A program made the position numbers and the translations under genes. The notes beneath the pieces were generated by a model that saw only the letters and a program-made list of their open reading frames with translations, did no database searches and was not told the DNA's origin. Positions 19,449 to 29,281 of a stretch of DNA of 64,000 bases are shown here, one piece after another. Numbering within the stretch: the stretch's first letter is position 1; each line of letters starts with the position of its first letter. Source of the stretch: G965227875 sp965227875 (GTDB lineage: Bacteria; Pseudomonadota; Alphaproteobacteria; Rhizobiales; JAJFHC01); NCBI GenBank assembly GCA_965227875.1, contig OZ245783.1, forward strand, positions 1,922,001-1,986,000, written 5' to 3'.

Positions 19449-21233
19449 GTGACCGCCGCGTCCGCCACAGGGGGCGCCGCCGCCCTCGCCCGGCCGGCAC
19501 GCGGGCTCGCCCGCAGCATCCGGCGCGCCGTCGCCGGTCCCGCCTTCCGGCATGTTCCCGCTGGCCTCCTGATCGCCGGCCCCCAGCCGACGCGTCTCAT
19601 CGCATCCCCCGTGCCCCTGATCGAAGGCGATGCGCGCCTCGCCCAGGCCTTCTACAAGGGTCACGTCACGCTCGAGGGCCGCACCGTGGATGTCGGGGCG
19701 GAGTCGGTCTTCTCCGTCGTACCGCCCGATGCCGCCTGGGAACGTGCGCTCCATGGCTTTGGCTGGCTCCACAATCACCGTCGCAGCCGCAGCGCGATCG
19801 CGACCGCCAATGCCCATGCCTGCATCTCCGACTGGCTCGAAAGCCATGGCCGCTGGCATGAAACCGCGTGGACGGTCGAAGTGGCGGCACGGCGTCTGGC
19901 CTCCTGGCTCTACAACTCCGAAATCGTCATCCGCGAGACCCCTCCGGCCCTGCGGCAGGAGGTCATGGCCTCCATCGGGCGACACCTGCGCTTCGTCATC
20001 CTGGCCGCAGACGGCATTCGCGATCCGGTCGAACGCCTTTCGGTACGTATCGCCGTCACGCTGGCGGCGCTCAGCCTCGATGACTGCGAGCGCCTCCTGG
20101 CGCGCAGCGTACGCGCGCTTGCCCGCGAACTTGAAGCCCAGATCCTGCCCGACGGCGGACATCTTTCGCGCAACCCGTCCAGGCTTGTGCGCCTGCTGGG
20201 AGAACTGGTTCCCCTGCGCAACCTTTTCGCCGCCCGATCGCTGGAACAGCCCCAGAGCCTGATCTTCTCCATCGAGCGCATGCTACCCATGCTGCGCATG
20301 ATGTGTCACGGCGACGGCGGGCTTGCGCTCTTCAACGGCGCGGGCGATCCGGAGTTCGACGCTGTCTCGCGCCTTCTCGACACCGACCGGACCCGCGGGC
20401 GCGCCCTGTCGCAGGCCCGCCACAGCGGCTATCACCGCCTCGCGGCAGGCGCTTCGGTGGTGGTTTTCGACACCGGAATGCAGCAAGCACACCCCGCGGC
20501 GCCGCGACAGAACGGCCCCGCCGCGTTCGAACTCAGCGACGGCGCCCACCGGATCGTCGTGAACTGCGGCTGCCCCGGCGACGATGCACAGGGCGACTGG
20601 CAGGACGTGGCGCGCAGCACGGCGGCCCATTCCACCGTCACCCTGAACGACCGCACGGTCGGTGATCCCGCGATCTTCCGTCTGGGGCGAACTCTGTCGC
20701 GCCTGCTTGGCCGCGGGCCCGGAGAGGCCCCTCATCCGGAACGCCGCGACGGCGCGGCGGGGAGCATTGTCGAGGCGGCCAACGACGGATACCTGAGACG
20801 CTACGGCATCACCCACGACCGCCGCCTGTTCCTCAACCAGGCCGGTGACGACCTGCGCGGCGAGGACATTCTCGCCCGGCAGGGCGAGACGCTGTTTGCC
20901 GGGCGCGGCGACGGCGACCGGTTCACGATCCGGTTCCATCTCCACCCGTCGGTACGGGCGACGCGCGCGAAGGACGGGACGAGCGTGCTGCTCGGCCTGC
21001 CGAACCATGTCGGCTGGCGCTTCAACGCCGCCGGCGCGGAAACCGACCTCGAGGACAGCATCTATTTCGGCGACGGCGATACACCCCGCCGCACAAAGCA
21101 GATCGTGGTGCACGGCGACGTCGGCGACCGCGCCGTCATCAAGTGGGCTTTCAAGAAACTTGGCCGTCAGGCCCGCAGGCCGGGCGACGGCAAGGCGGCC
21201 GGACCGGAACTTCCCCTCGAAACGCCCGCCTGA
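19449..21233 (+). CDS. Heparinase II/III-like protein
   Basis: This 594-residue protein matches the family that lies beside rsmB and purH in many alphaproteobacteria. It has an N-terminal all-helical part with FGWLHNHRRSRSAIA and ILPDGGHLSRNPS, and a C-terminal beta-sandwich part (HRIVVNCGCPGDDAQGDWQD, RSTAAHSTVTLNDR) characteristic of Hepar_II_III. The family cleaves acidic polysaccharides; in this genomic setting the natural substrate is unknown and may be an endogenous envelope glycan. I see no signal peptide. I chose GTG at 19449 because CAGGAG lies eight bases upstream; a GTG at 19440 would overlap that ribosome site. Confidence 0.9.
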   Translation: MTAASATGGAAALARPARGLARSIRRAVAGPAFRHVPAGLLIAGPQPTRLIASPVPLIEGDARLAQAFYKGHVTLEGRTVDVGAESVFSVVPPDAAWERALHGFGWLHNHRRSRSAIATANAHACISDWLESHGRWHETAWTVEVAARRLASWLYNSEIVIRETPPALRQEVMASIGRHLRFVILAADGIRDPVERLSVRIAVTLAALSLDDCERLLARSVRALARELEAQILPDGGHLSRNPSRLVRLLGELVPLRNLFAARSLEQPQSLIFSIERMLPMLRMMCHGDGGLALFNGAGDPEFDAVSRLLDTDRTRGRALSQARHSGYHRLAAGASVVVFDTGMQQAHPAAPRQNGPAAFELSDGAHRIVVNCGCPGDDAQGDWQDVARSTAAHSTVTLNDRTVGDPAIFRLGRTLSRLLGRGPGEAPHPERRDGAAGSIVEAANDGYLRRYGITHDRRLFLNQAGDDLRGEDILARQGETLFAGRGDGDRFTIRFHLHPSVRATRAKDGTSVLLGLPNHVGWRFNAAGAETDLEDSIYFGDGDTPRRTKQIVVHGDVGDRAVIKWAFKKLGRQARRPGDGKAAGPELPLETPA

Positions 21234-21279
21234 TCTTCAGGCGGAACGCGTGCTCGGACGGGATATCCTGGTGCGACGC

Positions 21280-21314
21280 AAAAGAAAAGGCGCGCCGGGG
21301 AGGGCGGCGCGCCT
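21280..21314 (-). terminator. Rho-independent terminator of the DUF1127-like gene
   Basis: A perfect 9-bp stem, AGGCGCGCC (21288-21296) and GGCGCGCCT (21306-21314), with a 9-nt loop. On the minus strand the hairpin is followed by TTTTCTTTT, the usual uridine tract. It lies 24 bp past the stop of the minus-strand microprotein gene and may also stop the heparinase transcript from the other side. Confidence 0.85.
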
Positions 21315-21337
21315 GAAGAATGACCGTCTTGGGGGGA

Positions 21338-21502
21338 TTAACGGCCAGTCTGGGGAAGCGGGGAAGCGCTGTGATTGGCGAAAATTTTCTTAACTTCCGT
21401 GGCAGCCCGGCGAAACACGCTGCGGAAGAACAGAGCACGTTCGACACGGCCGCGTTGAACCAGCCGCTCGATGTCCTGGGTGGTATACTCGACCTTGGTC
21501 AT
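21338..21502 (-). CDS. DUF1127-like Arg-rich microprotein
   Basis: A 54-residue basic protein, MTKVEYTTQDIERLVQRGRV and on, with the segment RGRVERALFFRSVFRRAATEV resembling the short Arg-rich helix of DUF1127/YjiS-type proteins. Such small proteins bind RNA or other proteins and affect phosphate, carbon or RNA turnover in some alphaproteobacteria; no function can be assigned here. AAGGAG precedes the ATG by seven bases, and a clear rho-independent terminator follows, so it is a compact single-gene unit. It is divergent from the LysR gene. Confidence 0.75.
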   Translation of the reverse strand: MTKVEYTTQDIERLVQRGRVERALFFRSVFRRAATEVKKIFANHSASPLPQTGR

Positions 21503-21662
21503 GGAAAACTCCTTGTTTTTTGTATGTGTGCACATCGGAACCGCCATACGGGATGTATTGGGGAGGAACAGCCCCGATGTCGTTGATAGGAAAATAGGGG
21601 CTTGATGCCTTGTCGACAAACGAGTTATTTTGGCGGTTCAATTCAAGAAATTTTAATTGGCG

Positions 21663-22601
21663 ATGATTTCCCGACTTCCACCTTTGAACAGTTTGCGCGC
21701 TTTTGATGCTGCGGTGCGGCATATGAGCTTCCAGAAAGCGGCGGAGGAACTGTTCGTCACGCCCGCGGCCCTCAGCTACCAGATCCGGCAACTGGAGGAT
21801 CATCTGGGGGTTCGCCTGTTTCATCGCGGCAACCGTTCAGTCTCGTTGACCGAGCACGGCGCACTGATCGCACCGGGAATCCGCGCCGCCTTCGACCGGC
21901 TCGTGCAGACCATGCGCCAGCTCGAGAACCGGCGGCAGGGCAATGTTCTCACCATTTCGGCCGGGCCCGCCTTCACTGCAAAATGGCTTACCCCGCGGCT
22001 CTACCGCTTCATGGCGCGGCATCCGGACATCGACACGCGAATCGCCGCGAGCATACGGCTGTCGGACCTGGAGACGGACGATATTGACGTGGCCATCCGC
22101 TACGGACGGGGCAACTACCCGAACTGCTATTCCGTCAAGCTGCTCGATGAATATGTGACCCCGCTCTGCGCGCCGCGGCTTCTCGAGGGGCCGGACGCCA
22201 TTCGCGAACCGGCGGACCTGAAACACGCGTCGCTGATCCACGACGAAACCCATGTCGGGGTCTTCTACCTGCCGGACTGGCAGGACTGGCTCGACGCCGC
22301 CGGCGTCGAAGGGGTCGATCCCAAGTCGAGCGGCCTGCACTTCAACGTGGCGGACCATGCCATCGACGCGGCCATCGCCGGCGCCGGCGTCGTGCTCGGC
22401 CGCATGGTGCTCGCCCAGAACGACCTCGATGCCGGACGGCTTGTCGCGCCGTTCGACCTGAAGCTCAAGGCCGACTATTCCTTCTACGCGGTCAGCCTCA
22501 ACAGCCGCGCCGACACGCCGAACATCGTGGCCTTTCGCGAATGGCTGCTCGAGGAATGCGCCGGCGTCGCCGACGACAGCACCCCGGGCCCGGCCGTCTG
22601 A
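21663..22601 (+). CDS. LysR-family regulator, GcvA type
   Basis: A 312-residue LysR regulator. The N-terminal winged helix reads PPLNSLRAFDAAVRHMSFQKAAEELFVTPAALSYQIRQLEDHLG, and the substrate-binding region (ISAGPAFTAKWLTPRLYRFMARHPDIDTRI) is typical of GcvA-like members. The TTG at 21657 is an alternative start two codons earlier. It is divergent from the DUF1127-like gene with a 160-bp AT-rich spacer, where CAATT and AATTG arms at about 21640-21659 could form part of its own operator. The regulon is unknown; the glutamate dehydrogenase gene downstream is a candidate. Confidence 0.92.
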   Translation: MISRLPPLNSLRAFDAAVRHMSFQKAAEELFVTPAALSYQIRQLEDHLGVRLFHRGNRSVSLTEHGALIAPGIRAAFDRLVQTMRQLENRRQGNVLTISAGPAFTAKWLTPRLYRFMARHPDIDTRIAASIRLSDLETDDIDVAIRYGRGNYPNCYSVKLLDEYVTPLCAPRLLEGPDAIREPADLKHASLIHDETHVGVFYLPDWQDWLDAAGVEGVDPKSSGLHFNVADHAIDAAIAGAGVVLGRMVLAQNDLDAGRLVAPFDLKLKADYSFYAVSLNSRADTPNIVAFREWLLEECAGVADDSTPGPAV

Positions 22602-22714
22602 ACCCGTCCGCTTTTTTCACCGATGACATTGTCTTCCGCGACCGCATGACGCAAAGTCGTCTCACCGGCAGCGTACCGTCAGAGTCGCGCCATACATATA
22701 GCTAGGGGGTAACG

Positions 22715-25700
22715 ATGCGGGCGGATCAGAATCTTCAGGCGTTGATCAAAAAGACCGTCGCCAGGCTTTCCGCGGGCAAGAAGAAGGACGAGAAGCTTCT
22801 TGCGTTCGCCAGGGTCTTTCTCGCCCGCGGCGTGGCCGACGACATGGCCGCGATCGAGACCGCCGCCCTCGCGCAACTCGTGCGCCACGCCTACAAGTTC
22901 GCCTCCGACCGCCGGCCCGGACGCCCCAAGATCGAGATCCGCCAGGACGACGCGCTGGGCGCGGGCTCGACCGTCATCGAGATCATCAACGACGACATGC
23001 CCTTCCTCGTCGACTCGGTGCTCGGCCTGCTGAACGAACGCGGCCTGGAGATCGATCTCGTCCTTCATCCCCTCATCACGGTGGAACGCAACAACAAGGG
23101 CGGTCTGAAGGCGATACTGCCGGACGAGGAACGCCACGCCGACGGCGCGGCCGTCGAGAGTTTCATTCACCTGCACGTGCGGCGGCTTGAGGCGGACATG
23201 GTGGCCGGCCTGAAGGACGAGCTTGTCGCCGTGCTCAAGGACGTCCGCACCGCCGTTCTCGACTGGCGGCCCATGCTCGACCGGCTCCACGCGGTGGTCA
23301 GCCACTTCAAGACCGACCCGCCGCCGGTCCCGGTGGCCGAACTCGCCGAGTCGGTCGCCTTCCTCGAATGGCTGGCGGACAACAACTTCACGCTTCTGGG
23401 CGTCCGGGAATACCGGTTCACCGACGGCAAGAAAGCCACCGACTTCAAGCCCGTTCCCAATTCCGGCCTCGGCATCCTCAGCGACCCGGACGTGCACGTC
23501 CTGCGCCGCGCCGGCAAGCTGGTGTCCATGACGCCCGAGCTGCGCGAGTTCCTCATGCTGCCCGCGCCGCTCATCATCACCAAGGCCAACGTCAAGGCCA
23601 ACGTCCACCGCCGGGTCTACATGGACTATGTCGGCGTGAAGCAATTCGACTCGGATGGCAACGTCACGGGCGAGATCCGTTTCATCGGGCTCTTCACCTC
23701 GGGCGCCTATACGCGCAGTCCGCGCTACATCCCGCTTCTGCGCAAGAAGATCGACCGGGCCATGGAGCTCAGCGGGTTCAATCCCGAGAGCCACAGCGGC
23801 AAGGCGCTGATGAACACGCTGGAGAACTTCCCCCGGGACGAGCTGTTCCAGATCGACGCCGAGAACCTCTTCGAGATCGCCAACGGCATCCTTCAGCTCG
23901 ACGAGCGGCCCCGGACACGGGTCTTCGTCCGGCGCGACCGCTTCGACAGGTTCGTCTCCCTTCTGGTCTTCGTGCCTCGGGACAGGTTCAACACGTCCGT
24001 GCGTATGCGCATCGGCGACCACCTGGCCGAGGTCTTCGACGGACGGCAATCGGCCTTCTATCCGGCCTTCCCCGAAGGTGCGCTCGTGCGCATCCACTAT
24101 ATCATCGGCCGCAACGAGACGAAGACGCCGACGCCCGACCTCGCCGAACTCGAGGCGACCGTCGCCAGCATTGTCCAGACCTGGGACGATCATCTCGACG
24201 AGGCGGTCCTGGAGGCCTACGGCGATGCCGAGGCGCCGGTCGTGTCGCGGCGCTACCGGTCGGCCTTTTCCGCCGCCTATCAGGATGCCTTCGCCCCCGA
24301 CCAGGCCCTCGCCGACATCGCCCACATGGAAAGCCTCGCCGACGGGCGTAACCTGGCCATCGACTTCTACCGCAAGGACGATGACGACACGTCCACCATC
24401 CGGCTGAAGCTCTACCACCCGTCCGATCCCATCGCCCTCAGCGACCGGCTTCCCATCCTCCAGAACATGGGCATGCGGGCCATCGCGGAGCGCTCCTACC
24501 AGGTGCGCCCGACCGCCCGGGAGGGCGGCGAAAGCGTGGTGTGGATCCACGATATCGTGCTGGAGAGCGTGTTCGGGACGAAGGTCGATCTCGCCACGCT
24601 GAAGGATCTGCTCGAGGACTGTTTCGCCGCCGTGTGGAACGGCCGCGCCGAAAGCGACGGGTACAACGCGCTCGTGCTGGGCCAGAGCATCGCCTGGCGC
24701 GACATCTCCATTCTCCGGACCATCGGCAAGTACCTCGTCCAGACCGCGATCCCCTATTCGAACCAGTTCATGGCGGAGACACTCGTCAAGCATGCCGCCA
24801 TCGCGCGGACTCTCGTCGAGATGTTCCACGTCCGATTCGGTCTCGACGGCGGCTCGACGCGCGACGCCAGGACCAGGCGACTGGTGCGCAAGATCGAATC
24901 CGCCCTCGACGACGTGGCCAGCCTCAACGAGGACCGGGTGCTGCGGCGTTTCTCGAATGTCGTGATGGCGACCCTGCGCACGAACTTCTTCCAGACCGGG
25001 GAAGACGGCGGGGCGAGACCCGCCATCGCCATCAAGCTGCGCTCCCGCGACGTCGAGGAACTGCCCGAACCGAAGCCCTTCGCCGAGATCTTCGTCTACG
25101 CGCCGGACGTGGAGGGCATTCACCTGCGCGGCGGCGCCATCGCGCGCGGCGGCCTGCGCTGGTCGGACCGGCCGGAGGATTTCCGCACTGAAGTCCTCGG
25201 GCTCGCGAAGGCCCAGCAGGTCAAGAACGCGGTGATCGTGCCGGTCGGCGCCAAGGGCGGCTTCGTGCCCAAGCGTCTCGACCCGCAGGCGGGCCGCGAG
25301 GAGATCCAGGCCGAGGCCATCCGCTGCTACCGGATCTTCATTTCCAGCCTTCTCGACGTGACCGACAACCTGTCCGGCGACAAGGTCGTGCCGCCCCTCG
25401 AGGTCATCCGGCACGACGGCGACGATCCCTATCTGGTCGTCGCGGCGGACAAGGGAACCGCCACGTTCTCGGATATCGCCAACGGCATCTCGGAAGAACG
25501 CGGCTTCTGGCTCGCCGATGCCTTCGCGTCCGGGGGCTCTGCCGGGTACGACCACAAGAAGATGGGCATCACCGCGCGCGGGGCGTGGGAAGCGGTCAAG
25601 CGGCACTTCCGCGAAATGGAGCATGACATCCAGACAGAGCCCTTCACCGCCGTCGGTTGCGGCGACATGTCGGGCGATGTCTTCGGCAACGGCATGCTGC

Positions 25701-27526
25701 TTTCCACCCAGACCAGGCTGCTCGCCGCCTTCGACCACCGTGACATCTTCTTCGACCCCGATCCCGATCCGGCCACCAGCTATGCGGAACGCAAACGGCT
25801 GTTCGAGCTTCCGCGCTCGAGCTGGCAGGACTATTCGTCCAAGCTGATCAGCAAGGGCGGGGGCGTCTTCAGCCGGTCCGTCAAGTCGATCGAACTCACG
25901 CCCGAGATCCGCGAGCTGACCGGGCTGACCGCCAAGTCCGTGCCGCCCAACGAGCTTATCCGGGCCATTCTCAAGATGCCGGCGGATCTGCTCTGGTTCG
26001 GCGGCATCGGCACCTATGTCCGGGCCACGGCCGAGACCGACGAACAGGTCGGCGACCGGGCGACCGATGCCCTGCGCATCACCGCCCGCGACGTCGGTGC
26101 GAAGGTCGTCGGCGAAGGCGCCAATCTCGGATTCACCCAGCGCGCCCGGATCGAGTTCGCCCAGGCCGGCGGCCGGGTGAACACCGACGCGGTAGACAAT
26201 TCAGCCGGCGTCAACTCGTCCGACGTCGAGGTCAACATCAAGATCGCGCTCGGCGCCGCCGAGGCGTCCGGCAAGCTGACGCGCAAGGCCCGCAACAAGC
26301 TGCTCGCCGACATGACCGACGAAGTGGCGGAGCTCGTCCTGCGCAACAACTACCAGCAGACGCTCAGTCTTTCGCTCGCCCGGAGGAACGGAATCAGCGA
26401 TCTCGGGTACCAGGTCCGCTTCATGCAGGAACTGGAACACCGCGGCCTGCTCGACCGCGAGATCGAGTTCCTCCCGGACGACGTCCAGATCGCCGAACGC
26501 ATGGAAGCCGGCAAACCGCTCGTCCGGCCGGAACTTGCGGTCATCATGGCCTACGCCAAGATCACGCTTTTTGACGAATTGCTGCGGAGCAAGGTTCCCG
26601 ACGAACCGTATTTCGACCGTGAACTGATGGAATATTTCCCCGTCCGCATGCGGAAGAAATACGCGTCCGAGATCGCCGGCCATCGCCTGCGCCGCGAGAT
26701 CGTGGCGACCCTGCTCGCGAACTCCATGATCAACCGTGGCGGCCCGACGCTGGTTGGCCGGCTGTCGGACGAAACCGGCGCCACGGTGTCGGAGATCGCG
26801 ACCGCCTACGCCCTGGCGCGCGACTGCTTCGACATCCGCGCCATGAACGCAGCGGTCGACGGGCTCGACAACAAGGTGGCCAGCGAGACCCAGATGGCGC
26901 TCTACGCCGAACTTCAGGACCTGCTCCACCGCGAGACCGTGTGGTTCCTAAAAAACGCGGACCCCGCGTCCGGACTGGCCGGACAGGTCGATCATTTCCG
27001 CACCGGCATCGGGACGCTGGCGGACGCCCTCGACAAGGTTCTGCCCGAAAGGGCGAGGGAGAGGGTCGCACGGGCGGAAAAGACCCTTCTCGACCGCAAG
27101 GTGCCCAAGGACATCGCCGCGCGCATCGCCCGGCTGCGCTACCTCTCGCGCGGTCCCGACATCGTGCTGATCGCGGCCCAGACAAAACGTCCCGTGGCCG
27201 ACGTGGCCGCTGTCTTCTTCACCATCGGCGTGCGGCTTGGCGTCGACCGGCTGGCCGCGCGGGCCGCCGAGATCGACCCGACGGACTATTTCGACCGCCT
27301 CGCGCTCGGCAAGTCGGTAGAGAGCATCTTCACCACCCAGCGCGCGCTGGTTGCCGAGATTCTCAGGTCGGCCAAGTCCAGGCCTCTCGACGCATGGTCC
27401 AAGAAGAATGGCGACAATCTCGAAAGGACCGAGGCCGCCGTGAACGAAATGATCGACGGCGGAGAGTTCACGCTGGCGAAGGCCGCCGTCGCCGGCAGCT
27501 ACCTGCAGGATCTCCTGACCGCCTGA
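22715..27526 (+). CDS. gdhZ: NAD-specific glutamate dehydrogenase, large 180-kDa type
   Basis: A 1603-residue protein matching the large NAD-GDH family (Caulobacter GdhZ, about the same length). It converts glutamate and NAD+ to 2-oxoglutarate, ammonium and NADH, and is generally catabolic. The N-terminal third has ACT-like regulatory parts (GSTVIEIINDDMPFLVDSVL), the catalytic core carries GGAIARGGLRWSDRPEDFRTEVLGL and VPVGAKGGFVPKR, with TYVRATAETDEQVGDRATDA and GEGANLGFTQRARIEF for the nucleotide-binding part. The C-terminal 450 residues are helical. GGGGGT precedes the ATG. It is preceded by the LysR gene and converges on purH. Confidence 0.96.
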   Translation: MRADQNLQALIKKTVARLSAGKKKDEKLLAFARVFLARGVADDMAAIETAALAQLVRHAYKFASDRRPGRPKIEIRQDDALGAGSTVIEIINDDMPFLVDSVLGLLNERGLEIDLVLHPLITVERNNKGGLKAILPDEERHADGAAVESFIHLHVRRLEADMVAGLKDELVAVLKDVRTAVLDWRPMLDRLHAVVSHFKTDPPPVPVAELAESVAFLEWLADNNFTLLGVREYRFTDGKKATDFKPVPNSGLGILSDPDVHVLRRAGKLVSMTPELREFLMLPAPLIITKANVKANVHRRVYMDYVGVKQFDSDGNVTGEIRFIGLFTSGAYTRSPRYIPLLRKKIDRAMELSGFNPESHSGKALMNTLENFPRDELFQIDAENLFEIANGILQLDERPRTRVFVRRDRFDRFVSLLVFVPRDRFNTSVRMRIGDHLAEVFDGRQSAFYPAFPEGALVRIHYIIGRNETKTPTPDLAELEATVASIVQTWDDHLDEAVLEAYGDAEAPVVSRRYRSAFSAAYQDAFAPDQALADIAHMESLADGRNLAIDFYRKDDDDTSTIRLKLYHPSDPIALSDRLPILQNMGMRAIAERSYQVRPTAREGGESVVWIHDIVLESVFGTKVDLATLKDLLEDCFAAVWNGRAESDGYNALVLGQSIAWRDISILRTIGKYLVQTAIPYSNQFMAETLVKHAAIARTLVEMFHVRFGLDGGSTRDARTRRLVRKIESALDDVASLNEDRVLRRFSNVVMATLRTNFFQTGEDGGARPAIAIKLRSRDVEELPEPKPFAEIFVYAPDVEGIHLRGGAIARGGLRWSDRPEDFRTEVLGLAKAQQVKNAVIVPVGAKGGFVPKRLDPQAGREEIQAEAIRCYRIFISSLLDVTDNLSGDKVVPPLEVIRHDGDDPYLVVAADKGTATFSDIANGISEERGFWLADAFASGGSAGYDHKKMGITARGAWEAVKRHFREMEHDIQTEPFTAVGCGDMSGDVFGNGMLLSTQTRLLAAFDHRDIFFDPDPDPATSYAERKRLFELPRSSWQDYSSKLISKGGGVFSRSVKSIELTPEIRELTGLTAKSVPPNELIRAILKMPADLLWFGGIGTYVRATAETDEQVGDRATDALRITARDVGAKVVGEGANLGFTQRARIEFAQAGGRVNTDAVDNSAGVNSSDVEVNIKIALGAAEASGKLTRKARNKLLADMTDEVAELVLRNNYQQTLSLSLARRNGISDLGYQVRFMQELEHRGLLDREIEFLPDDVQIAERMEAGKPLVRPELAVIMAYAKITLFDELLRSKVPDEPYFDRELMEYFPVRMRKKYASEIAGHRLRREIVATLLANSMINRGGPTLVGRLSDETGATVSEIATAYALARDCFDIRAMNAAVDGLDNKVASETQMALYAELQDLLHRETVWFLKNADPASGLAGQVDHFRTGIGTLADALDKVLPERARERVARAEKTLLDRKVPKDIAARIARLRYLSRGPDIVLIAAQTKRPVADVAAVFFTIGVRLGVDRLAARAAEIDPTDYFDRLALGKSVESIFTTQRALVAEILRSAKSRPLDAWSKKNGDNLERTEAAVNEMIDGGEFTLAKAAVAGSYLQDLLTA

Positions 27527-27565
27527 CCCGGCGTCCGGGGACAGGCCACCCGGCGGCCGCCGCGC

Positions 27566-29161
27566 TCAGTGGCGGAAGTGACGCATGCCGGTGAAGACCA
27601 TGGCGAGACCGGCCTCGTCCGCCGCCGCGATGACATCCTCGTCCCGCATGGAACCGCCCGGCTGGATGACCGCCGTGGCGCCCGCTTCGGCCGCGCTCAG
27701 CAGACCGTCCGCGAACGGAAAGAATGCATCGGACGCGACGACCGATCCATGGGCGAGCGGCGCATCCGCTCCGCAGGCTTCGGCGGCGTCGGCCGACTTG
27801 CGCGCCGCGATGCGCGAGGAATCGACACGGCTCATCTGGCCGGCCCCGATCCCCACGGTGGCCCTGTCCTTCGCATAGACGATGGCATTGGACTTGACGT
27901 GCTTGGCCACCCTGAAGGCGAACAGCAGGTCCTCGAACTCGTGGGCCGTCGGTTTGCGCCTGGTCACGACCCTCAGTTCGTCGGCGGCAACCGCCCCGGC
28001 GTCGCGCGACTGGACGAGCAGGCCGCCGGCGACGGACCTGACCGCAAGCCCGGCCGCCCTCGGGTCGGGCAGGCCGCCGGTCAGCAGCAGGCGGAGGTTC
28101 TTCTTCTCGGCCAGGATGCGGCGGGCCTCGTCGTCGGCGTCCGGCGCGACGATGACCTCGGTGAATATCTCGGCGATCTCGCGCGCGGCCGCCCCGTCGA
28201 GGGTGCGGTTGAGCGCGACGATCCCGCCGAAGGCGCTCACCGGGTCGCAGCGCAGGGCTTTCCGGTAGGCGTCCTGGAGGTCGCTGCCGGTCGCCACGCC
28301 GCAGGGATTGGCATGTTTCACGATGACGACGGCGGCATGGTCGCCGGGATCAAATTCGGCGACGCACTCGAAGGCCGCGTCGGTGTCGTTGATGTTGTTG
28401 TAGCTGAGCTCCTTGCCCTGGACCTGGGTGGCCGTGGCGACGCCCGGGCGGGCCTCCCCGGAAACATAGAAGGCCGCAGACTGGTGCGGATTCTCGCCGT
28501 AGCGCAGGACCTGCGCACGGAGGCCGCCGAAGGCCCGGTAGGCCGGTGCGGCATCGTCAAGCTCGGTCGCGAACCAGTTGCTGATTGCCGCGTCGTAACA
28601 CGCTGTCCGGGCATAGGCCTTGGCGGCGAGCCTCCGGCGCAGGTCCGGTGTCGTTGCACCGTCATTGGCGTCGAGCGCCGCGATGACGTCGTCGTAGTCC
28701 TCGTGCCCGACAAGGACGGTGACATAGGCGTGGTTCTTTGCGGCCGCCCTGATCATCGCCGGACCGCCGATGTCGATGTTCTCGATGCAGGTGTCGAAGT
28801 CCGCGCCGCCCGCGACCGTCTGCTCGAAGGGATAGAGATTGACCGCCAGAAGGTCGATGTCCGCGATCCCGTGCGCTTCCTGCGCCGACCTGTGATCCGC
28901 GTTGTCGCGGACCGAAAGCAGCCCGCCATGGACGCTCGGGTGCAGCGTCTTGATTCGGCCATCCATCATTTCCGGGAATCCTGTCAGGTCGGACACGTCG
29001 AGGACCGCGAGCCCCGCGTCCTTGAGCGTGGCCGCCGTCCCGCCGGTCGACACCAGCTCGACATTGCGCTGCGACAGGCTGCGGGCGAATTCGACGACGC
29101 CGGTCTTGTCCGATACGGAGAGAAGGGCGCGACGGACCGGGCGGTTCGTTTGGGCGGTCAT
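27566..29161 (-). CDS. purH: Bifunctional AICAR formyltransferase / IMP cyclohydrolase
   Basis: PurH carries out the last two steps of de novo IMP synthesis. The 531-residue protein starts with the cyclohydrolase (MGS) domain, ALLSVSDKTGVVEFARSL and STGGTAATLKDAGL, and continues with the formyltransferase domain, containing VQGKELSYNNINDTDAAFEC, VIVKHANPCGVA with the catalytic Lys-His pair, and VGIGAGQMSRVDS near the C-terminus. It converges on the glutamate dehydrogenase gene with about 39 bp between stops. Confidence 0.97.
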   Translation of the reverse strand: MTAQTNRPVRRALLSVSDKTGVVEFARSLSQRNVELVSTGGTAATLKDAGLAVLDVSDLTGFPEMMDGRIKTLHPSVHGGLLSVRDNADHRSAQEAHGIADIDLLAVNLYPFEQTVAGGADFDTCIENIDIGGPAMIRAAAKNHAYVTVLVGHEDYDDVIAALDANDGATTPDLRRRLAAKAYARTACYDAAISNWFATELDDAAPAYRAFGGLRAQVLRYGENPHQSAAFYVSGEARPGVATATQVQGKELSYNNINDTDAAFECVAEFDPGDHAAVVIVKHANPCGVATGSDLQDAYRKALRCDPVSAFGGIVALNRTLDGAAAREIAEIFTEVIVAPDADDEARRILAEKKNLRLLLTGGLPDPRAAGLAVRSVAGGLLVQSRDAGAVAADELRVVTRRKPTAHEFEDLLFAFRVAKHVKSNAIVYAKDRATVGIGAGQMSRVDSSRIAARKSADAAEACGADAPLAHGSVVASDAFFPFADGLLSAAEAGATAVIQPGGSMRDEDVIAAADEAGLAMVFTGMRHFRH

Positions 29162-29281
29162 GGGAATTCCTCGTCAGGTTGGCTGGCCTGCCGATACCAT
29201 GAAACCGCGCGGGCTTGAACGGCCAAAGACCCCGCTGCGCGCTATTGACGCCGCGCGGCGGCGGCGGCAGTCGCCGGCACC

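Noticed and set aside
22679..25738. A 1019-codon minus-strand frame opposite the glutamate dehydrogenase gene.
   Set aside because: Long antisense frames are expected in GC-rich coding DNA. The plus-strand protein is a conserved full-length enzyme.
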